DNA of 64,000 bases from positions 124,001 to 188,000 of the forward strand of contig NZ_PPCV01000002.1 of NCBI RefSeq assembly GCF_004126535.1, read 5' to 3'. The stretch's first letter is position 1, and every line of letters begins with the position of its first letter. This DNA comes from Propioniciclava flava (GTDB taxonomy: Bacteria > Actinomycetota > Actinomycetes > Propionibacteriales > Propionibacteriaceae). Both the position numbers and the translations under genes were made by a program. Shown one piece after another: positions 47,419 through 56,455 of this stretch. The notes under the pieces are model-generated. The model searched no databases, was not told the origin of the DNA, and saw only the letters and a list, made by a program, of their open reading frames with translations.

Positions 47419-48519
47419 TCAGTCGCTGATCCGCTTGCTGGACGCGTTGGAGAACACGTGCAGCGAGTCGGGCGTCGGACGCAGGCGAACCGTCTGGTTC
47501 GGTGCGAGCGGGTGACGCGACTGCAGGCGGGCGACGATCTGCGGAGCGTTGAGCTTCTCCTCGTCCGACAGGCCCGCACGGGTGCCGTACAGGTAGGAGT
47601 CGGCGCCGAGTTCCTCGACCAGGGCGATCTCGACGGCGATGCCGTCGTTGCCTTCGGCCGGGACGAAGGTCTCCGGGCGAATGCCGAGCGTCAGATCCGA
47701 CTCGCCGCTTGTCTTGGCGAGCACCTCACGGGCCACCGGGACGACGTAGTCGCCGACCTGGACGCCACCCTCGACGATCTTGCCGGGGATGAGGTTCATG
47801 GCCGGGGAGCCGATGAAGCCTGCGACGAACAGGTTGTCGGGACGGTCGTACAGCGCCAGCGGAGAATCCACCTGCTGCAGGACGCCGTCCTTCATGACCG
47901 CGACGCGGTCACCCATCGTCATGGCCTCGATCTGGTCGTGGGTCACGTAGACGGTGGTGACGCCCAGGCGGGACTGCAGTGCGGCGATCTGGGTACGGGT
48001 CGACACGCGGAGCTTCGCGTCCAGGTTGGACAACGGCTCATCCATCAAGAAGACCTGCGGCTGGCGGACGATGGCGCGGCCCATGGCGACGCGCTGGCGC
48101 TGGCCACCGGAGAGGGCCTTCGGCTTGCGGGAGAGGAAGTCTTCGAGGCCCAGCAGCTTGGCGGCCTCCAGGACGCGCTTCTCGCGCTCCTCCTTCGGCA
48201 CGTTCTGCATCTTCAACGCGAAGCCCATGTTGTCCGCAACCGTCATGTGCGGGTACAGGGCGTAGTTCTGGAACACCATCGCGATGTCGCGGTCCTTCGG
48301 GGGAAGGTCGGTGACGTCGCGGTCGCCGATGGTGATGGACCCTGCGTTGACCTCTTCGAGGCCAGCGAGCATGCGCAGGGAGGTGGACTTGCCACAGCCG
48401 GAGGGGCCGACGAGAACCATGAACTCGCCATCGCCGATTTCCAAGTTGAGCTTGTCAACGGCGGGGTGATCGGCACCCGGGTACACACGGGTGGCGTCCT
48501 TAAACGAAACAGCGGCCAT
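47419..48519 (-). CDS. Carbohydrate ABC transporter ATP-binding protein (MsmX/UgpC/MalK type)
   Basis: The 366-aa ATPase energises one or more sugar importers. Walker A GPSGCGKST, Q-loop, signature LSGGQRQRVAMGRAI, Walker B VFLMDEPLSNLDA and the switch His in YVTHDQ are intact, followed by the MalK-type regulatory OB domain (from about 240). No permease or binding protein gene is nearby, so it is probably a shared ATPase serving several sugar transporters, as MsmX does in Bacillus. ATG 48519 follows AAAGGAG at 8 nt; the frame continues to 48537. Confidence 0.94.
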   Translation of the reverse strand: MAAVSFKDATRVYPGADHPAVDKLNLEIGDGEFMVLVGPSGCGKSTSLRMLAGLEEVNAGSITIGDRDVTDLPPKDRDIAMVFQNYALYPHMTVADNMGFALKMQNVPKEEREKRVLEAAKLLGLEDFLSRKPKALSGGQRQRVAMGRAIVRQPQVFLMDEPLSNLDAKLRVSTRTQIAALQSRLGVTTVYVTHDQIEAMTMGDRVAVMKDGVLQQVDSPLALYDRPDNLFVAGFIGSPAMNLIPGKIVEGGVQVGDYVVPVAREVLAKTSGESDLTLGIRPETFVPAEGNDGIAVEIALVEELGADSYLYGTRAGLSDEEKLNAPQIVARLQSRHPLAPNQTVRLRPTPDSLHVFSNASSKRISD

Positions 48520-48698
48520 CGCCGCACTCCTTTCCACGGGCAGGTACGTGCCCGACGATCCTTGGTGGAACCGACCGCACCTTCACGGTCTAGCGCCATC
48601 TAAGCACGTCCGGTGACACTGCGGCGACTTCGCAGCGAAGCTCTCGAGGTGCTGTCCGGAGGCTGTTTTGGTCAGGCCAATCGGGTAGTGTGGCCGGG

Positions 48699-48704
48699 TA
48701 TTGT
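48699..48704 (+). promoter_or_regulatory. -10 hexamer TATTGT, leaderless type (DedA-like gene)
   Basis: TATTGT ends 6 nt before GTG 48711. Confidence 0.55.
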
Positions 48705-48710
48705 GCGCCC

Positions 48711-49478
48711 GTGAGCGAACAGCCCGATCCCGCCCTGCCGGACGCCTCTTCCGGAGACGATCCGGCTGGGGAGGAGTGGTGGCAGGCCGAAGGTATGCCG
48801 TGGAAGCACAAGCCCGGACGCGCCGACATCATCTGCTTGAGCGCCATCAGCGTGGCGGCGATCTACGGGCTGGTCATGCTTCCCTTGCGTCCGGTGATGC
48901 TGGGGCTGGCGCCGCACCTGCTGGGCTCGCTCGGCTACCGCACGGGGTTGGTGCTCGTGGGGGCCTTAGCTGCGGTGGGCGACCACTGGTGGCCTCTGGT
49001 GTTGGTGTTCGGTGCGCTGATGAGCATGAAGTTCGACTGGATCTACTGGTGGGCAGGGCGCCTGTGGGGCCGTTCGATCCTCGACGTGTGGGTCTACGGC
49101 AAGTCGCCGCGCACGCAGCGCCGTTACGAACGGGCCTGGGGGTGGGCGCGCCGCTACGAATCGTTGGCGATCTTCGTGACGTTCCTCCCGATCCCCATCC
49201 CTGCGGCCGTCGTCTACGCGGCGTTGGGCGCAGCCGGAACAAGCCTGCGCAAGTTCCTCAGCGTTGCGTTCGCCAGTGCGCTGGTGACGTCGGCCGGCTA
49301 CATGGCGCTGGGCTACTGGATCGGCGAACCGGCCGTGGCCGCCGTCGACACCTATGGCAAGTACCTGTGGTACGTCTCGATCGCAATCCTGGTCGGCATG
49401 CTGGCGGTCTACTTCTACCGCGAGCGGCAACGTGCTGCCGCGGAGAAGACGGGCGCAGCCCGCGCCGACCAGGACTGA
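48711..49478 (+). CDS. DedA-family (VTT domain) membrane protein
   Basis: The 255-aa protein begins with a polar, acidic N-terminus of about 40 residues, followed by five or so hydrophobic segments and a basic C-terminal tail. The central part (LVLVFGALMSMKFDWIYWWAGRLWG) and FLPIPIPAAVVYAALG resemble the VTT/SNARE-associated domain: the re-entrant loop with an acidic residue and a Pro-rich motif. DedA proteins are half-transporters or lipid scramblases that support envelope homeostasis. The GTG start is set by the -10 spacing. Confidence 0.78.
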   Translation: MSEQPDPALPDASSGDDPAGEEWWQAEGMPWKHKPGRADIICLSAISVAAIYGLVMLPLRPVMLGLAPHLLGSLGYRTGLVLVGALAAVGDHWWPLVLVFGALMSMKFDWIYWWAGRLWGRSILDVWVYGKSPRTQRRYERAWGWARRYESLAIFVTFLPIPIPAAVVYAALGAAGTSLRKFLSVAFASALVTSAGYMALGYWIGEPAVAAVDTYGKYLWYVSIAILVGMLAVYFYRERQRAAAEKTGAARADQD

Positions 49479-49497
49479 ACGGCGCCGGGGCGGTGGG

Positions 49498-50160
49498 TCA
49501 GGCGCGAGCTAGGAGCGCGACCAGGAAGCCCGAGCCAGGGGAGTAGGGGCGCAGATCCCAGGTGCCAAAGGCGTCCTGGACGGCCAGCCCGGACGCCGCC
49601 GCATCCGCGAAGAAGTCGTCGAAGGCGTAACCGCGACCGGCGCCAAAGCCGACCACGGCGCGACCCTCGGGGGCGAGCCAGGAGGCGAAGGACGCCAGGA
49701 CGGGCCGTCGCGTATCGGGATGGAGGAAGCCCATCACGTTACCGGCGCACAAGATGACGTCGAACGGCTGCGGCACGTCGGCGGGCAACGTGACATCGGC
49801 GAGGTCGCCCACCAGGTAGCGCGGCCCCGGGAAGTCCTGCTGTGCGGCGTCGATCAGAATCGGGTCCAGATCGACCCCGACGACCGTGTGGCCACGCTCG
49901 TGGAGATACCCGGCGTGACGCCCCGGGCCGCACCCTGCGTCCAGGATGGTTGATCCGCGCGCGGCCAAGGCGTCCACGAGCCGCGCTTCGCCGACCAGGT
50001 CGGCCCCGGCCGCGGCCATGTCGCGGAAACGCTGGACGTACCAGGCCGAATGCTGCGGGTTCGCGGCGGTCGCCTCGGCCCACTTGCTCCGGGGGGTGCC
50101 GGTGGCGGCGCGGCCCACCGCGCCGAGCGGGTTGATGGGGCCGAGCTTGGAGGGATCCAC
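49498..50160 (-). CDS. Class I SAM-dependent methyltransferase
   Basis: The 220-aa Rossmann-fold methyltransferase has motif I ILDAGCGPGRHAGYL (about 72-86), the acidic motif II VVGVDLD and GDLADVTLP. N-terminal sequence SAWYVQRFRDMAAAGADLVGEARLVDAL is typical of an actinobacterial group whose substrate is unknown. GTG 50160 lies one base after the 3' end of tRNA-Thr on the same strand, so the two may be one transcript. A second GTG at 50118 is possible; neither has an SD. Confidence 0.85.
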   Translation of the reverse strand: MDPSKLGPINPLGAVGRAATGTPRSKWAEATAANPQHSAWYVQRFRDMAAAGADLVGEARLVDALAARGSTILDAGCGPGRHAGYLHERGHTVVGVDLDPILIDAAQQDFPGPRYLVGDLADVTLPADVPQPFDVILCAGNVMGFLHPDTRRPVLASFASWLAPEGRAVVGFGAGRGYAFDDFFADAAASGLAVQDAFGTWDLRPYSPGSGFLVALLARA

Positions 50161-50161
50161 G

Positions 50162-50234
50162 AGCCTCCGACAGGAATCGAACCCGCGACCGTCCGCTTAC
50201 AAGGCGGGTGCTCTACCAACTGAGCTACGGAGGC
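50162..50234 (-). tRNA. tRNA-Thr (anticodon UGU)
   Basis: A 73-nt cloverleaf on the minus strand. The 7-bp acceptor stem GCCTCCG/CGGAGGC and D-stem GCTC/GAGC are perfect. The anticodon stem CCCGC/GCGGA has a C-A mismatch at its outer pair, and its loop CTTGTAA has anticodon TGT at 50199-50201. The T-arm carries GTTCGAAT. The discriminator is U, as is common for tRNA-Thr in high-GC actinobacteria; no CCA is encoded. Confidence 0.95.
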
Positions 50235-50360
50235 TTGGCCGCAGGGGCCGTGCCCATTGTGCCGTATCCGCTCGCCGATCGTCACGGCGGCGTCGGTATG
50301 AGGCGGAGTCCCGACCACCATTCGGTGCAGTGCCGGATGCCGCCGATGACGCGACGGGAG

Positions 50361-50366
50361 TAGCGT
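50361..50366 (+). promoter_or_regulatory. -10 hexamer TAGCGT, leaderless type (SMR pair)
   Basis: TAGCGT ends 7 nt before GTG 50374. The GGAG that abuts the GTG is too close to act as an SD. Confidence 0.5.
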
Positions 50367-50373
50367 CCCGGAG

Positions 50374-50688
50374 GTGGACTGGATTGTTCTGCTGGGCTCC
50401 GGTGTCTTGGAGGCAGTATGGGCGACCGCGTTGGGCGCGTCGGCAGGCCTGCGACGCCCCCTCCCGACGGTCGTGTTCGTGCTCGCTTTGCTCGCCAGCC
50501 TGTACGGGCTGTCGCTGGCCATGATGACCATCCCCGTCGGGACGGCCTACGCCGTGTGGACCGCCACCGGCGCGACACTGACCGTCGTGTGGGGATTGAT
50601 CCAGGGCACTGAACCTGCGACCTGGCGACGCATCGGGCTGTTGTTCGGCATCGTCGCCTGCGTCGTCGGCCTGAAGCTGGTGAGCTGA
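50374..50688 (+). CDS. SMR-family exporter subunit, SugE/Gdx-like (first of pair)
   Basis: The 104-aa protein has four membrane helices and the SMR core: the essential Glu in GSGVLEAVWATAL (Glu13), then GTAYAVWTATGA in TM3. The EAVWATAL segment with small residues around the Glu is closer to the SugE/Gdx guanidinium-exporter branch than to EmrE. It forms a pair with the next gene, 1 bp apart, so a hetero-oligomer like YkkCD is likely. The exported compound is unproven. Confidence 0.9.
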   Translation: MDWIVLLGSGVLEAVWATALGASAGLRRPLPTVVFVLALLASLYGLSLAMMTIPVGTAYAVWTATGATLTVVWGLIQGTEPATWRRIGLLFGIVACVVGLKLVS

Positions 50689-50689
50689 C

Positions 50690-51061
50690 ATGGCCTGGAT
50701 CGTGCTGGTGGTGGCGGGCCTGCTGGAAGCGGTGTGGGCAACGGCGCTGTCGGCGTCCGCCGGGCTGACCCAACCCGTGCCCAGTGCGGTGTTTGCCGTG
50801 GCAACCGTGCTCAGCGTCGTGGGCCTGGGGTGGTCCATGCGGCACATTCCCACCGCTACCGCCTACGCGATCTGGACGGGGATCGGCGCGGTGGTCACCG
50901 TCGTCTACGCGGCGGCGACGGGTGCCGAACATCTGACGGCGCTCCGGGGATTGTTCCTGGTGGGGATCATCGGTTGCGTCGTCGGGCTGAAGAAGACATC
51001 CGATGATGAACAGCAGGCGGTCGCCGAGGAACTCGTGGAGGAGCCGATGGACGTCGACTGA
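50690..51061 (+). CDS. SMR-family exporter subunit, SugE/Gdx-like (second of pair)
   Basis: The 123-aa partner has the same fold: Glu13 in VAGLLEAVWATAL, ATAYAIWTGIGA in TM3 and a fourth helix ending GLKK. Unlike the first subunit it carries an acidic C-terminal tail of about 20 residues (DDEQQAVAEELVEEPMDVD), which would face one side of the membrane and could fix opposite orientation of the two subunits. ATG 50690 follows the first stop by one base. Confidence 0.9.
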   Translation: MAWIVLVVAGLLEAVWATALSASAGLTQPVPSAVFAVATVLSVVGLGWSMRHIPTATAYAIWTGIGAVVTVVYAAATGAEHLTALRGLFLVGIIGCVVGLKKTSDDEQQAVAEELVEEPMDVD

Positions 51062-51083
51062 CGCCGACGCCCGACAGGACGCC

Positions 51084-52025
51084 TCAGTGGCCGGTCGTCT
51101 GCTTACGCGGGATCAGGTGCATCACGGCGACGACGACGGCACCGACCGCGAGCCCGACCAGGAAGGAGAAGAACGTGTTGGTCAGCCAGCCCAGGAAGCC
51201 GCCGAACGCGCCAGTGGCGTGCGCGACGCCCTCCTCGAGGTGGTGCACGAACCCGTAGGGGGCTTGCCAGCCCAACTCGGCCACCCCGACCAGCAGGATG
51301 TGCCCGCCGACCCACAGCATGGCGATCATCCCGACATTCGACAGCACCGCCAACACGGTGGGCATGGCCTTCACCAGGCCCTCCCCGAAGCGAGCCCGGA
51401 ATCCCTCGCCTCGCGCGAGCGCCAACCCGATGTCATCCATCTTCACGATCAACGCGACGACCCCATAGACGCCCACGGTGATGAGTAGGCCGACGATCAC
51501 CAAGATGAAGGCCCGCCAGCCGAGCGGCTCGTGAGTGACCTCGTTGAGGGCGATCACCATGATCTCGGCCGACAAGATGAAGTCGGTCCTGATAGCGCTG
51601 GCCGTCATCACCTTCTCGTGATCGGTTCCTGACGTGGCGACGGGATCGTCGGTGACGACCGGGGTGTGGCCAGAAACCTTCTCCCAGAGCTTCTCGGCAC
51701 CCTCATAGCTGAGGTACACCCCGCCCACCATGAGCAGCGGCGTCAGCAGCCAGGGCAGGAACTCACTGAGCAGCAGGATCGCGGGCAGGATGAAGATCAG
51801 CTTGTTGCGCAGAGAACCCACCGCGATGTTCTTGATCATGGGTAGTTCGCGGGAGGGGCTGAAGCCGGTGACGTAGCGGGGGGTCACCGCAGCGTCATCG
51901 ATCACGACCCCCGAGGCCTTCGCGCTGGCCCGGCCTGCCGCTGCGGCGACGTCATCCACGGACGCCGCAGCGGCCTTCGCCAAGGCCGCAATGTCGTCGA
52001 GCAAGGCGGCGAGACCACCACTCAT
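51084..52025 (-). CDS. DUF808 (YedI-like) membrane protein
   Basis: The 313-aa protein matches the DUF808 family: SGGLAALLDDIAALAKAAAASVDDVAAAAG at the start (here given in part by its LLDDIA and VDDVA helices), then KSGVVIDDAAVTPRYV-like and several membrane segments. Its function is unknown; in E. coli the relative is the inner-membrane protein YedI. ATG 52025 is the usual family start (MSGGLAALLDD) and follows GATGAGGATGG. It is convergent with the SMR pair, 22 bp apart. Confidence 0.87.
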   Translation of the reverse strand: MSGGLAALLDDIAALAKAAAASVDDVAAAAGRASAKASGVVIDDAAVTPRYVTGFSPSRELPMIKNIAVGSLRNKLIFILPAILLLSEFLPWLLTPLLMVGGVYLSYEGAEKLWEKVSGHTPVVTDDPVATSGTDHEKVMTASAIRTDFILSAEIMVIALNEVTHEPLGWRAFILVIVGLLITVGVYGVVALIVKMDDIGLALARGEGFRARFGEGLVKAMPTVLAVLSNVGMIAMLWVGGHILLVGVAELGWQAPYGFVHHLEEGVAHATGAFGGFLGWLTNTFFSFLVGLAVGAVVVAVMHLIPRKQTTGH

Positions 52026-52079
52026 GGATCCATCCTCATCTCGGGGTTGCGTCAAGCCGACAAAGCGGGTTGCGGGGCC

Positions 52080-53267
52080 TCAGGACAGGCCAGGGGAAGC
52101 CAGGAACGCCTGGCCGTCGCCGCGTGCGGACACCTCGACGTCCTCGGCGGACAGGAAAGCGGAGTCGCCTTGGTGGAGGTCTACGACGCTTTGAGGGCAG
52201 CGCAAGGTGAGGGAACCGCGCGTGACGAAGATGATGCGGGCCTGGGCCCGCTTTGGCAGCGCTACCTCGCGCCCGGGCGTGGCCTCGATGCGGTTGACCT
52301 CGAACTCCAGCGCGGGGGTGTGGTAGGTCCACAGTCCGGGGGAGGTCTCTTCCGGGGTCCGGATCGTCGGACGGCCCCAGGAGAAGTCGACCACCGTCAC
52401 CAGTTCGTCGACGGCGATGTGCTTGGAGGTGAGGCCTCCGCGCAGCACGTTGTCGCTGCTCGCCATGACTTCGATGCCGGTGCCGCGAAGATGGGCATGC
52501 ATCCGCCCGGCCGGGACGTACAGTGCTTGGCCGGGCTCCAGGACCACCCGGTTCATCAGCAGGGCCGCCATGATGCCCGGATCGCCGGGGAAGACGTCGT
52601 CCAGTTCAAGCGCCGTCCGGGCGAACTCGCCCAGTTCCCCGTCGGCTTCACGGTGATCGACCGCCGCAGCCAAGACCGCATCCACGGCCTGGCGACGCTC
52701 GTCATCCAGGGACAGCACTTGGAGGAAGACCTCTTGCAAGGCGGCCTCGCCCCCGCGCGAGCGCAGCGGCGCGATGAGGCGTTCGACGTCGGGGCCTGCT
52801 GAGAGTTCGCTGAACAGCCGCGCCGTCTCTGCGGGCTCACGGAACCCGGCCAGCGTGTGGAACTCGTCCAAGGCGACCAGGATCTCGGGCTTGGGCCAGG
52901 TGTCCTTGTAGGTCCGCTGCGGGGAATCGCGTGGGATCCCCGCGGCCTCCTCAGCCGCGAACCCTGCCTGCGCCTGCTCCCTGTTGGGGTGAGCCTGCAG
53001 CGACAAGGCGTGGCGGGCCGAGAGCACCTTCATGAGGAAGGGGAGGTGCGGCCCGAAGGCGGCAAGGCTCTGATCGCCCAGGAGCGTGGGGTGCTGGGCG
53101 ATGGCCGCGTCCAACGTCGTGCCGTCCAAAGCCGAGGGTGCCAGCGGGTGAGCGCCGAGCCAGAACTCGGCCAACGGGCGGCCATCGGGTTGCGTGCCGA
53201 GCAGCGAGTGAACAGCCTCGAAGGTGCCCCAGGGGTAATGGATCATCGTTCCCTGTAGCTGTTCCAT
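52080..53267 (-). CDS. manA: Mannose-6-phosphate isomerase, type I
   Basis: The 395-aa zinc enzyme interconverts fructose-6-P and mannose-6-P, supplying GDP-mannose for envelope glycans. The cupin zinc ligands are visible in SLQAHPNREQA (Gln, His), KPEILVAL (Glu) and the C-terminal VPAGRMHAHLRG. The YPWG start and ELWLGAHP-like (EFWLGAHPLAPS) motif are typical. ATG 53267 follows GGAGGCG; the frame runs on to 53498 but overlaps the promoter of the divergent DUF3263 gene. Confidence 0.94.
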   Translation of the reverse strand: MEQLQGTMIHYPWGTFEAVHSLLGTQPDGRPLAEFWLGAHPLAPSALDGTTLDAAIAQHPTLLGDQSLAAFGPHLPFLMKVLSARHALSLQAHPNREQAQAGFAAEEAAGIPRDSPQRTYKDTWPKPEILVALDEFHTLAGFREPAETARLFSELSAGPDVERLIAPLRSRGGEAALQEVFLQVLSLDDERRQAVDAVLAAAVDHREADGELGEFARTALELDDVFPGDPGIMAALLMNRVVLEPGQALYVPAGRMHAHLRGTGIEVMASSDNVLRGGLTSKHIAVDELVTVVDFSWGRPTIRTPEETSPGLWTYHTPALEFEVNRIEATPGREVALPKRAQARIIFVTRGSLTLRCPQSVVDLHQGDSAFLSAEDVEVSARGDGQAFLASPGLS

Positions 53268-53361
53268 CGGGAGCGCCTCCAAGCGTCGGTCAACGTCGTC
53301 GTGTCTCCCCCCATTAGACCCGGCGCCCTCCGGGCGGGCAACCCCGCCGCCCCAGGAGCGA

Positions 53362-53390
53362 ATGACACCGCTGTGATTCGCGCGTAAACT
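53362..53390 (+). promoter_or_regulatory. Promoter of the DUF3263 gene, leaderless type
   Basis: -35 ATGACA (53362-53367), 17-bp spacer, -10 TAAACT (53385-53390), then 7 nt to ATG 53398. This is the best full sigma-A-type promoter in the window and lacks any SD downstream. Confidence 0.75.
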
Positions 53391-53397
53391 TGGCCCC

Positions 53398-53685
53398 ATG
53401 TCCGATGCCAATCCGATGATCGCTTCGTCCGGCCTGAGCGAGATCGATGAGCGCCTCTTGGATTTTGAGGCGTCGTGGTGGTCGGCGACAGACAACAAGG
53501 AGGCCGCGATCCTGGAGCGCTTCGGCCTCTCCTCCCCGCGCTATTACCAGCAACTCAACGCCCTGATCGACCGGCCCGAGGCCCTGGCGTACGCGCCGAT
53601 GCTGGTCAAGCGTCTGCGTCGTCAGCGGCAGCGTCGCCAAGAGCAGCGCTCGGCCCGTCACCTCGGGGCCCACTCGGTCATCTGA
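53398..53685 (+). CDS. DUF3263 small protein
   Basis: The 95-aa protein has the DUF3263 pattern: [16 protein letters not shown], then [30 protein letters not shown] and a strongly basic end ([14 protein letters not shown]). The middle reads like a helix-turn-helix (helices around AAILERFG and [11 protein letters not shown]), so DNA or RNA binding is plausible, but no function is known. It is actinobacteria-specific as far as I recall. A small hairpin GGGCCG/CGGCCC at 53770-53786 may end the transcript. Confidence 0.85.
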   Translation: MSDANPMIASSGLSEIDERLLDFEASWWSATDNKEAAILERFGLSSPRYYQQLNALIDRPEALAYAPMLVKRLRRQRQRRQEQRSARHLGAHSVI

Positions 53686-53805
53686 GGCTCGCCGCGAGAA
53701 CCTCGCCGCGATGGTGCGTGCCGGGCGGGATGGCGACGCGTGCGACGGTGGCCTCATCCGGTCAAAAACGGGCCGTGAATCGGCCCACAATGAGGAGGCG
53801 GATCG

Positions 53806-53832
53806 TTTGCACTCGGCCATGTCGAGTGCTAA
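53806..53832. promoter_or_regulatory. CIRCE element 1 (HrcA operator)
   Basis: TTTGCACTC-N9-GAGTGCTAA; 17 of 18 positions match TTAGCACTC-N9-GAGTGCTAA. It overlaps a -35 (TTGCAC, 53807-53812) and -10 (TAAACA, 53830-53835) with 17-bp spacing. Confidence 0.92.
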
Positions 53833-53840
53833 ACATGGTG

Positions 53841-53867
53841 TTAGCACTCTCTGGTCGAGAGTGCCAC
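53841..53867. promoter_or_regulatory. CIRCE element 2 (HrcA operator)
   Basis: TTAGCACTC-N9-GAGTGCCAC. The first arm is perfect, the second differs at two positions. It begins 8 bp after element 1 and covers the predicted transcription start. Confidence 0.88.
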
Positions 53868-53932
53868 ACGTTCGGTCCGGTGAGGCCTGCCGATCAGGCC
53901 GTCCGTCGCGGGCACCGTCCGGACGCTCATAG

Positions 53933-55588
<1,656 letters not shown>

Positions 55589-55606
55589 GCCCAGTCCTCC
55601 TGGCTT

Positions 55607-55644
55607 GACGCGGGGCGTCCCACTTCGGTGGGGCGCCCCGCGTC
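55607..55644 (+). terminator. Hairpin terminator of groEL
   Basis: A 17-bp stem (55607-55623 with 55628-55644, one T-G pair) with a stable TTCG tetraloop. Confidence 0.85.
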
Positions 55645-55660
55645 GCATCTAGACGACGGA

Positions 55661-55709
55661 GCGTGGCGCGGCGTTCCCGCGTGGCGCGGCGTTCCCGCGT
55701 GGCGCGGCG
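55661..55709. repeat. 18-bp tandem repeat, 2.7 copies, upstream of cutC
   Basis: GCGTGGCGCGGCGTTCCC is present at 55661-55678 and 55679-55696, and its first 13 nt again at 55697-55709. It lies in the cutC leader or promoter region. Confidence 0.95.
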
Positions 55710-55741
55710 CCGCTCACCGCGTCGTCGGCCATGATGACGCC

Positions 55742-56455
55742 ATGAGCGCGCTCCTGGAGGTCCGCGTCCTGTCCGCACAGGACGCCGCCCCTGCCGAGGC
55801 TGGCGGGGCGGATCGGCTCGAGGTCGTGGGCGTCCTTGACGATGGGGCGCTGTCGCCCGAGCCGCGACTGGTGGCGCAGATTCGCTCGCGCACGTCACTG
55901 CATCTCCGCCCGGTCGTGCGGCTGCGTCCGGGGTACTCCACCGACGGCGGGGAGGCGACGCGGTTGCGAGGCCTGATCTCCGCCTATCTCGACGCCGGGG
56001 CGGACGGGGTCACTCTCGGTTTCGTCAACGGCCTGGGCGCTGTCGACGTGGAGGTCGTATCGGCACTGCTGGATGGGGTCGTGTGCCCGTGGACCTTCTC
56101 GCGAGCCTTCGACGCGGTGCTGGACGTCCCCGCGGCCTGGCGAGCGGTGATGAGTCTTCCTGGCCTCGACGGGGTCCGCACGGCGGGGTCCGCCCGTGAT
56201 CTCGAGCATGGCCTAGACGATCTGCTGGCCGTGCTGCGCGACGAACCGGCCCGGGCCCGTTTGGTGGTCGCCGACGGTGCCCTCCTGCCGGATCAGGTGC
56301 CTTGGCTCGCCCGGGCGGGCGTGCGCCAGTTCCACCTGGAGGGTCAGGTCAGGCCCGGCGGATCAGCGCGCGCCTACGTGGACGAGTCGCTGGTGCGGTC
56401 CTGGCGCCTGTTGGTGGACGCCCAGGCCGCGAGCGCTGCCCGCCACCGCGGCTAG
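55742..56455 (+). CDS. cutC: CutC-family protein
   Basis: The 237-aa TIM-barrel protein resembles CutC: EVRVLSAQDAAPAEAGGADRLEV at the start, HLRPVVRLRPG, GADGVTLGFVNGLGAVD and the WTFSRAFD motif (VTFHRAFD in E. coli). CutC was linked to copper homeostasis, though its biochemical role is unclear. The His of HRAFD is replaced by Ser, which weakens a metal-binding role. ATG 55742 gives the family length; the frame runs upstream to 55628 through the 18-bp repeat. A CATGAT hexamer ends 6 nt before the ATG. Confidence 0.82.
   Translation: MSALLEVRVLSAQDAAPAEAGGADRLEVVGVLDDGALSPEPRLVAQIRSRTSLHLRPVVRLRPGYSTDGGEATRLRGLISAYLDAGADGVTLGFVNGLGAVDVEVVSALLDGVVCPWTFSRAFDAVLDVPAAWRAVMSLPGLDGVRTAGSARDLEHGLDDLLAVLRDEPARARLVVADGALLPDQVPWLARAGVRQFHLEGQVRPGGSARAYVDESLVRSWRLLVDAQAASAARHRG

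Noticed and set aside
50235-50373. Possible guanidine riboswitch upstream of the SMR pair
   Set aside because: ACGG and ACGA occur but no paired ACGR-loop hairpins or ykkC-like conserved segments could be found, and the -10 lies 7 nt before the start, leaving no leader.
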